From assembly GCA_029204225.1 (NCBI GenBank), contig CM055110.1, forward strand, positions 13,890,796 to 13,954,795: a stretch of DNA of 64,000 bases, in the 5' to 3' direction. The DNA is from Diphasiastrum complanatum. Taxonomy: Eukaryota > Streptophyta > Lycopodiopsida > Lycopodiales > Lycopodiaceae. Below the pieces are notes generated by a model, which had not been told where the DNA came from, made no database searches, and saw only the letters and a list, made by a program, of their open reading frames with translations. Shown here piece after piece: positions 56,099 through 64,000 of this stretch. A program made the position numbers and the translations under genes. The number at the start of each line of letters is the position of its first letter. Position 1 is the stretch's first letter.

Positions 56099-56866
56099 TA
56101 TTACTCTTGATGAGGATGGTTTGGATGTTCAAGATACAAATGATGATGCTTTTGTGATGTCTTCATGTATGCTTGCTAATGATGGAGATCTAGATAATTG
56201 GTGGATTGATAGTGGAGCTAGTTCCTATTGATACACCTATGGAGTCTCATGTAAAGCTAACTATAAGAGGTAATGAAAGATCCTTCGATGACATTACTCT
56301 CTATAGGAAGCTAGTTGGTTCACTCATCTACCTAACCATTACTAGACCTGATCTAAGCTATTGTGTTGGAAGATTGAGTCATTTCATGCAAGATCCTAGT
56401 GAGGAGCATTGGAAGCTAGGAAAGCGAGTTTTGAGGTACATCATTGGAACTCGAGATTTTGGCATATTGTATGAGGGATCATCACCTAATTTTTTTGGAT
56501 TTTCAGACTCGAATATGTTGGAGATGTAATGGATAGGAAATCCATTAGTGCTTATTGTATTTTCATAGGTGATGGAGCTATATCATAACAAGCCACTATC
56601 TCATTGTCATCTAGTGAGGCCGAGTACAAAGCTCTTACACATTGCACAAAGAAGCTATCTTTCATGCTAGGAGCAAGCATATTGAGATACAATATCTTTT
56701 TGTGACAGAGCAAGTCATTACAAAGGAGGTGGAGCTTCAACATGTGTCTTCAAGGGAATGTGTAGCTGATATCTTCACCAAAGCATTGGGAAAAGACTTG
56801 TTCATGAAGCATAGGACTTCACTTGGAGTATTATCAAAGTCTATGCTAAAACTAGTTGAAGAGGGA
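56099..56866 (+). pseudogene. Copia protease start fused to RT/RNase H end
   Basis: The text runs from NWWIDSGASS (protease) straight into PIDTPMESHVKLT and LYRKLVGSLIYLTITRPDLS, typical of the region after the reverse transcriptase. RNase H remnants follow (LSSSEAEYKA-like text with stops, then KEVELQHVSSRECVADIFTK). The junction at about 56218-56228 removes the rest of protease, all integrase and most of reverse transcriptase (several kb compared with a full element). Confidence 0.85.
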
Positions 56867-56867
56867 G

Positions 56868-57515
56868 TGTGAAAGATTCAACTAGTTTCATCACAGTTTG
56901 CAATATTTCCATATTTGGCATATTGAGGCCAAAACTTGTTTTAGACGTAGAGGTTGACTTTTCAAAGTTCATTTATCTAAATTTCATTTGAATAAACACT
57001 TTTTGAAAGTGTGAGAAAGTTAGAATGCGAGTTTGGGTAGATTCAATTTGAATAGTTGGGTACATTGAATCTAGACCCAAAATTGGTAGGGTTAGCATTT
57101 TGGTGGGAAAGCCAAGTGGCCAAATAGGGTTTGGACCTACTATAAAAGGATGTAACTCATGGAGAGAGTGATCTTCTCTCTTCTCTATCTCATTTCATGC
57201 TTATACATGGTTCTCTTGGGTTCTACTATCCATTGGTGCACTATCTTGGTGATTGCTTGCAATTCTATGTGTAGAATGATCTATATTTGTTATTTTTGGA
57301 TCCACACGTGTGAAATACAGTAGCTTGATGGTTTTGTACGGACAAAAACAGTACATAATCATTTCATTCAAGTTTGATCAAGTTCTATTAGTGTTTGCAT
57401 CTCAAATTGTGTGTAGATGCTGATTTTTCGACATTGGTGAAATTTGGTAGTGTATTTCTCTTTCTAACCAAAGATCATTCAAGTAGATGATCTTAAGGAT
57501 CTGAAATCTTTCACA
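56868..57515 (+). repeat. 3' LTR of the Copia element
   Basis: 648 bp, TGTGAAAGATTC to AAATCTTTCACA. It contains the same TATA region and terminal motifs as the 5' copy. Confidence 0.92.
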
Positions 57516-57519
57516 GGTT

Positions 57520-58397
57520 ATCCTAGCACATCCGGATGAATATGGAAAAGATTTTTTGATACGTTTCTTGAGTAGACAATTGGTGCCTGCTGAAACTATA
57601 CCACAACAGAGCGAGAGGCACTGGCCATGGTCTACACCGTACAACAACTCAGACACTATTTACTAGGCCAAACCTTTGACTTCTACATAGACCATCAAAC
57701 ATTGTTATATATTGCTAATAAATCTTGTAAAATTGGACGCATAGCTTGATGGCTCTTAATACTTGAGAAATTCAATTTCCATGTAGTCATCAGGAAAGGT
57801 ACACAATATTTCATGGCTGACCACCTTTCCAGACTTCCCAATGCTAAAAAGGCTGATGCACCAGTCAACGACAATCTACCTGATGCATGCCTTTTTTAAA
57901 GCTATGCCACTCCCCTATGGGCTGAGGAAATCACTCTGTTCCTCACCACAGACAGATTACAAGAAGGCCTAAATACAGTGAAAAAAAAGAGATTTTTGCT
58001 CAAGGCAGCACCCTTTCAACTAATTGTTGGACAATTATATAAAAGAGGCGCTGACGTTATTATACACAGATGCGCTTATGAATCTGAGATACAACATATC
58101 ATATCTTAGGCATATGAGGGCATTGGTGGCGGTCACTTCTCTGCCAAAGCGATTGCTAAGATTATACTATCACTGCTTAAGGATACTTTTGCTATCATCA
58201 AAACATGTGATGTTTGCCAACGAGCCAAAAAAACTACAAAATCAGATTTGACACTGCTTACCCCTATTATAGAAGGTGAAGCCTTCCATGAGTGGGGTAT
58301 AGACTTTGTTGGGCCCATCAGCCCAGCAGCCAAAAATATCCAAGCACGCTATATCCTGATCGCAACCGGCTACACAACCAAGTGGATAGAAGCACTG
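57520..58397 (+). pseudogene. Gypsy RNase H and integrase N-terminal relic
   Basis: The broken frames read VYTVQQLRHYLLGQTFDFYI, then LLILEKFNFHVVIRKGTQYF and MADHLSRLPN (RNase H end), then [26 protein letters not shown] (zinc finger) and [18 protein letters not shown] (integrase, first catalytic Asp). [14 protein letters not shown] ends the match at about 58397. Wording is closest to the Tat/Athila-type Gypsy lineage rather than the chromovirus. At least four stops or shifts are present. Confidence 0.8.
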
Positions 58398-59290
58398 TAA
58401 AGACAGTCTTTCTCCATGGAGATCTAGAGGAAGAAATCTTCATGAAGTAGCCTGAAGGATTCGAAGACCCCGACAATCGACAATATGTTTGTTGGTTGCA
58501 AGGATGCATTTATGGTCTAAATCAGGCATCACGATCTTGGTATAAGAAGATCGATAGTCTTTAGAAGTCTCTAGATTACATTTCTACACAACCAGACTGT
58601 AATGTCTATATAAAGGAAGTAGGAAGGAATTTTGTGATTCTGACTATATTTGTAGATGACTCCCTAATGATAGAAAATTCCTTGATGCTAATCAAGGAAA
58701 CGAAGAGTCAGATTTCTAAAAGTTATGAGATCACAGATCTAGGAAAAGCAACAAATGCCCTGGGCTGAAAATAAGAAGAGATCGAATCAGAAGAGCTGAG
58801 CCAGTTAGAGTATGCCCAGAAAGTGCTGAAGTAGTACCGAATAATGGACTGCAAAAAAAAAGCCACACCAATGATAGCTGGAGCTAGACTAACGAAACAA
58901 GATTGCCCGAATACAGATGAGAAGAGACAGAAAATGGAAGGTATACCCTACCAAAACTTGATCGGTAGTATGATGTACCTCACAATCTGTACCAGATCCG
59001 ATTTGGCCTTCTCTGTCTATGCTTTAAGCCAATTCCCTTTGAATCCTAGCATGGCACATTGGCAAATGGCGAAGTGAATTTTGCAATATTTGAAGGGTAC
59101 CCAAAACATGGAATTAACCTACAAAGTAGACAAAGACGACAAAGGATTCGAGCTGGAACACTACAATGATGCAAGTTGGGCGAGCTGCAAAGACGACAAC
59201 AAGTCCGTGACAGGAGGATGCTCGGTTGCGTGCGGAGTAGCAATTAGCTGGACATGCAAGAAACAGACCTTGGTGGACACACATTTTTGA
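58398..59290 (+). pseudogene. Copia reverse transcriptase/RNase H relic
   Basis: Starts abruptly with KTVFLHGDLEEEIFM (following Gypsy integrase text) and continues with YGLNQASRSWYKKI, the catalytic box as FVDDSLM at about 58650, LGKATNALG, then CKKKATPMIAGARLTKQDCP, YQNLIGSMMYLTICTRSDLA and the RNase H start LEHYNDASWASCKDDNKSVT. Stops occur at about 58447, 58562, 58766 and 58831. It differs from the other Copia copies in the window. Confidence 0.85.
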
Positions 59291-60120
59291 TTAACACGAA
59301 AGATAGGGACAAAAGAGGATGAGATTTGATATAGAGAGTAGAGTTGTGCATGAAGGTCTGCCAACGAGTAGAACACATCGACTGAAGTGTGCGTCAGGCC
59401 GCCAATGAACAAGACACTAAACAACTCAACTGAAAACGTAAAATAGAAAATACAAATTGTTCTCTTCACCACCTCTTATTTGTCGTGTCGTCTTCTCGAC
59501 TGATTCTATCATGATCTGTGATCTGTAGTCGCTCGCTTAGGATACTGAAAACAAATCAAAACACAGAAACGAAAAGCCAAAATTTCGTTATAGAGATGGG
59601 TGTTTCTTGATCTTTGGATTGTCATTATGCTGGTAGATATTTAGTTTCTTGTTCTTTGTTTTCAGTTCTAAGAATCTGTAGATTAATCTGAGCATATTGT
59701 TGTTTTCTAACATTTTAGAGATAGTTAGTAGCAAGAACCGATTGGAAATTCATCCACATTGCTTGCATATATGTAGATGAATGATTTTCAGTTGCATGTG
59801 TAATTGTGTGCATGTGTTGGAGTGAACGATTACCTGAGCATCCCATTGACAGGCTGGGAAACATACTATAACGAATAATAACCTTTCTGCCTGATCTGGA
59901 TTTGAACCAAGAAGATAACACTTAACGAGCCAACCACCTGGAACGGGCAGAAACACTTGATTTTAGAGATAAGAAATCAAGTGTATGAAAATGATCACAT
60001 TTCTAAAACTTTGTCTATTTGTGTTATACATTTGGACGAAATGATGTAAAAACTACTCAAAAAATGGGTTTGTGACAAAAAAACACATTCTGGGAATGAA
60101 AAATAGGGAAGAAAAAAAGG

Positions 60121-60235
60121 GTCATGAACCCTTCAAGTGATCATTGGGATCGAATTGAGAGTTCACCCGAAAAAAAAAATTCAAGTGAATCCTGAATTCG
60201 ATCCCAGGGATCGAATTCAAGGTTCAAGGCCCATT
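60121..60235. repeat. Nested inverted repeat
   Basis: A perfect palindrome with 13-bp arms and one centre base (TGAATTCGATCCC-A-GGGATCGAATTCA) lies at 60193-60219. A third copy of GGGATCGAATT at about 60148 also pairs with it across an A-rich loop, with CAAGTGA words on both sides. Confidence 0.8.
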
Positions 60236-61164
60236 TTCCTTATCTATTTTTTATCCTCATAACATTTGAGTTTTCTTGTTGCAAATCCAAAACATGCATA
60301 AAAACAATGAGAAGTATTGAATTAATATATCACGAGCTAACAAAATAGTGACATTTTAGAACTAGAATACTCATTGCTTGAAACTATGTTTTCATCAACG
60401 TGTATGCATGCCATTCATGATGTTGAACTAGAATTATGCCTCACAAGAATATTGAAGTAAGTCCAATTCTTATAGTATTTCAGTTTAATGTTGGTATGTT
60501 CATATGTAATTAGTTTCTTTGTACAACTATTAGTGAATTGTAGACAACCTATAAAAACATGCTTATAATAAAATAGCCTGTTTGTGCAAGTATCATTGAA
60601 TTTTCCAAAAGACATTTTTTAATGAAATTTTTAATTTTGGTCAAAAACTTGTAACTTTTTAACCCTCTTTTTTATCATTTTCATTTCAGGTGTTATCCTG
60701 TGAGCCCATGTTTTTGAAAACGTACAAAAATATGGCGAATTTTAACGAAATATAAGGAATATGCCAAATAGTTCCCGTTTGTACGAAATATTACCTATTT
60801 CATACGCAACAATATTTTAGAGTTTTGAGACTTCTTTTAATCCCTTGCGCAACTTGAATTCATAGCATTGCACCAATGCCAAAAAGATCATAAGAATTAG
60901 GGGTAGTAGAGCATGTACTATGTAGGTATGCTAGTATAGGTAGCATCCCCTTTATCCCCAACCCAAGGCTCTCATCATCATTCAAGAATGAATGCTAGGC
61001 AAAAAAATTCCTAGTGATGCCTGCTAACTTGACTCAATATTCTATCAATGAATGTTGACACATCAACACTACTTTGTTACAAACGCAGTCATTTGGTGTT
61101 GATGTACATAGGATTATTAGTTTACATTAAGGAATGGATAAGTAGTTAAGCATGAAATAGGAAA

Positions 61165-61530
61165 AAGTTCAAAATGCAACTATGCTGTGGAGCGAGCCCA
61201 TATTTCTCTGTTCCACCCAAGAACTCAATGAGGCCGAGGTCTTGATGTGCAGAACATTCATTGGTTTTCATTAGGAGTAAAGAACCCATTGATCCAAAAG
61301 GTTGAAAATGCAAGTATGTTGTGGAATTGGCCTAGATTCTTCAGTTCCACCCAAGAACCGGACGAGTAATACGTGTTGATATGTAAAACTTCTGTAGGTT
61401 TATGTTGTCGGTTTATCTTAGGAGTGCTCAGTGGACAACCAATCAATCATAACGCACAAAAAGGTTCAAAATGCAGCTATGTTGTGGAATCGGCCTGGAT
61501 TTGCTGGGTTCTTGGGTGGAGCCTGCTCAA
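61165..61530. repeat. Three-unit repeat with one inverted sub-block
   Basis: AAAATGCAxxTATGxTGTGGA recurs at about 61173, 61306 and 61470. In units 1 and 2 it is followed by GTTCCACCCAAGAAC; in unit 3 the equivalent place carries the reverse complement GTTCTTGGGTGGAGC. Confidence 0.65.
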
Positions 61531-62181
61531 CCAGGCCATTTCCACATCACTTAGAGAAGTCTAGTAACCCGTATGTGGGTCCCAGCAGGAGCCAGACTAG
61601 GACAGTTTCGTATCCTCAATCTACTTCATGCACCATACTAAAGTACAACTTACGCGATTAACCATCTCATGCTCCCATTCCTTTCAGGAATTTAGTTAAT
61701 GATGAAAGGATATTTAGTTTCATTCTTAGAAGTTACAATGACTACCTGCTCGAATGGGATATCTGGGATTGGTATGTTGAAGTAGATTGAACTATGGAAT
61801 GCGTATACAGCATAGCTTCTTACGTGCTTAACATCAAAGAAGTAATATGGCAGAACTAGGACTGCATATCTAGTTAGTATCTGTTAAATTTTACTAGATT
61901 TACAAAGTAGCTGATTGAATTTTGACATTTGGTTTCGGGGAAGGGCTAAATTCAGAATCTTTGGTCATGTAATCCCGTTGCCAATTGTATGTACAGCAGC
62001 CTGCTGTGCTGCGAAAGAACGGGGTTTCTTGTGAAAAACTCCAGACATGCGACCATGAGACAATCACTGGCTCTTTCGTACTGATCATTGTAAGCGCAGC
62101 AGGTCCTTGCACTTTCAATTCACGTGTTTAAAGCCTAGCATTTGTTTGTAGCTTTGGTAAGGACCGGGTCCAGGGACGCCC

Positions 62182-62409
62182 TCACCAGGGTTCAGCCGAG
62201 CAGGCTGCAATCCTTCCACTGTTCCACAACACCAGGCTAATGAGTGCGGCCACTATGAGAGTGTACTTGTCCCCTATCAACCAGTTAGCAGCCCAGCTGG
62301 GTTCTGTTGGCCTTGCCGCCTGCTGATCGGGCTTTCCAAACGGGCTCACCTCCAGGATCAGGCTCTGATCAAGGTGATTCGGTGGCTGATCAGTCTTGAC
62401 TTTACACAA
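62182..62409 (-). other. Possible isolated exon, unknown
   Basis: The minus strand is open for 75 codons without an ATG. It reads QAARPTEPSWAANWLIGDKY, then a hydrophobic stretch LIVAALISLVLW that could span a membrane. GGAGCGAG precedes it (AG acceptor) and CCCTG|GTGAGG follows near 62183 (donor). Composition is much less AT-biased than the surroundings. I do not recognise the family, and no partner exon is evident. Confidence 0.25.
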
Positions 62410-64000
62410 TCCCTCGCTCCAAACTAGTAGGGCAGTGATATATCAGCGTTATTGGATTGATGATGCATGTTAATTATGGTATTGAAGTGATGGTTTTCTT
62501 TTTTGTGCGTTGGTAGTTACCTTTTTGTAGAGTGGGCAGTCACTCACTTGCACTAGCAACACTTTATGTACAATGTGTACAATGTACATCCAATATAATG
62601 CTCCAAGCCAATGCTCTGAAGCTTACTTGGAGACTGCATTTTTGGGAGGTTGTCCTTGTTTGAAAATATATGCTTTTGAAATCCAACAACTCACTACTAC
62701 TGCCGGTTCTTTAAGGACATTGGTAGAACAGGTGCTGATGTGGCACACTCTCATTTGTTGAGAGTAGAGCGGTTACACACTATAACATAGCCCCTCTTAA
62801 AGCCAAATGATGTGTCGTTCAACTATTGGTCAATTACTACAGTGGCCTGCTACCGGTGGTAGCAAGTGTGTGCCCCGTGAATACATAGTACAAATACTTC
62901 AAATTTTGAATTATTGTGTGAAAAATCTTAGAAATAAAATCCAATGACCTTGGCTTTAGAATGTCCGAAATTTTAAAATGTTCTTAATATCCTTTTTTGG
63001 TTTGGGTCTCCCTTGCCTTTTCCCCCTTTTTGAGAATAGATTGCAACATTGGAGCTTTGACATGAATTTGTAGATCAATGTTGTAATTGTTTAGATACGG
63101 CCTTTAGTCTACCTTTCGACATGTATTGTCATTTCAAGACTCAATATTGGAGACTTGTTGCACCAGATTTGAGTTGGGTAAAAGTTATTACGTGCTGCAA
63201 CATAGGTGCAAGGTGGCTCAAACCTAGTGTGTGTGTGCAAGAGTGCTTCATAGTAGCCTAGGAGTGTTTGTTGTACATCCACATTTGGGCATAAAAAAGG
63301 ATAATCAATTAAGTAATACGAAAAGGAGATTCTTCATCTTCCAAAAAACAAGGTTTTTCTTAGTAGCACCAAGATATTATACATTGTTATAATGATGCAT
63401 ACATGCAATCTCTTTTAGAGTCCAAAAATAAGTACATTAGTTAGTACTAAGTAGGTAGTGTTTGTTTTTGGGTAAACAATTAATATATAAACAAACCAGC
63501 AAGGTGCAAATGCATGTTAAAAATATGTATGTATATGTATATCTTGATACGTCTTGTGACATTATTCCTTTACAAGTAAAACCTAATTTCAAAAGCCAAA
63601 TATGCAATTTAAAATGAGTTTGATAGTTTGATAACAACATTTAGGCTGGATTAAGATGCTATGGGGTAAGCAGGTCTGTGTTGCATTTCGTCATACTTAA
63701 CCCCCATCAACAAACACAAGGCAATTTGGTATGGAATGTTAATAAATGTGGTGCACTTGCCACATAATTAGTACTAGGACCATTGGTCCTTAGGATAATG
63801 TAGTAACTGACTATGTTCCATGTGACTTCGTCGTTTCATGTTGTAACGTTTGATGGACGGTTGTCTCTTTCTCATTGTAAAGGGATGTTGCCCACGCATT
63901 CATGATTCAATATACATCATCGGTTTAGTTAAGCACATGCTGACTCTCTCTCTTCTCTCCGTCTACATTTATGCTGCAACAATCTATCTCTATGTCATGA

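Larger units (their letters stand above)
54258..57515 (+). mobile_element. Internally deleted Copia element with both LTRs
   Basis: 5' LTR 54258-54865 lacks its first 41 bases; the 3' LTR 56868-57515 is complete (648 bp). The LTR ends form a perfect inverted repeat, TGTGAAAGAT and ATCTTTCACA. The 5' LTR is followed directly by a primer-like GGGTATCAAAGC, and the 3' LTR is preceded by GAAGAGGGAG. Gag and the protease start are present; then the sequence jumps from the protease motif to the end of the reverse transcriptase/RNase H region. The family is the same as the relic at 7.5-10.4 kb. LTRs differ by roughly 3-4% by eye. Confidence 0.9.
59291..64000. other. Largely featureless AT-rich DNA
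   Basis: About 4.7 kb. I see no convincing gene. Structures worth noting are a palindrome at 60121-60235, a short repeat array at about 61165-61530, and a 75-codon minus-strand frame at 62182-62409. The last has a membrane-like segment (YTLIVAALISLVLW), is bordered by AG and GTGAGG signals, and could be a single exon of something unrecognised. Confidence 0.45.

Overview
The window is plant nuclear DNA, as shown by plant-type exon/intron genes, a plant-type kinase, tRNA-Met-primed Copia and Gypsy LTR retrotransposons, and hAT transposon remnants. Most of it is dead or dying mobile elements. One ordinary gene carries a 19-kb intron packed with transposons, which points to a large-genome land plant such as a fern, gymnosperm or similar. 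I cannot name the species.

Layout. 1-11.6 kb is decayed Copia-type retrotransposon sequence on both strands plus a long AT-rich stretch with no coding signal. 14.5-16.4 kb (minus) holds a compact four-exon protein kinase gene resembling the plant PEPKR1/CDPK-like group but lacking EF hands. 20.9-24.2 kb is the most unusual block: a plus-strand gene of an unnamed transposon-associated family with a clean phase-0 intron, a convergent minus-strand two-exon gene of unknown function, a palindromic promoter-like region with two outward TATA boxes and four G-boxes, and a plus-strand centromeric-histone-H3-like fragment broken by a one-base frameshift and cut off by a repeat. 25.7-27.3 kb (minus) is a Gypsy gag/protease relic.

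29.1-50.2 kb (plus) is a RING-finger gene (homologous to the Arabidopsis At3g05545/At5g19430 type) of four coding exons. Exon 1 is at 29.8-30.1 kb and the next at 49.1 kb. The intron between them contains a Copia gag with one LTR, a Gypsy protease relic, three hAT transposase fragments, a Gypsy polymerase relic, a young complete Gypsy chromovirus (38881-44759, identical target-site duplication, nearly identical LTRs) inserted inside a hAT coding exon, and long microsatellites.

50.2-64 kb contains a dispersed repeat shared with 24.2 kb, an internally deleted Copia element with both LTRs (54258-57515), a fused relic of Gypsy integrase and Copia reverse transcriptase, and about 4.7 kb of mostly featureless DNA.

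Only two genes look clearly functional from sequence alone: the kinase and the RING protein. The two unknown genes at 21-22.7 kb are plausible but need transcript support. No tRNA, rRNA or CRISPR feature was seen.
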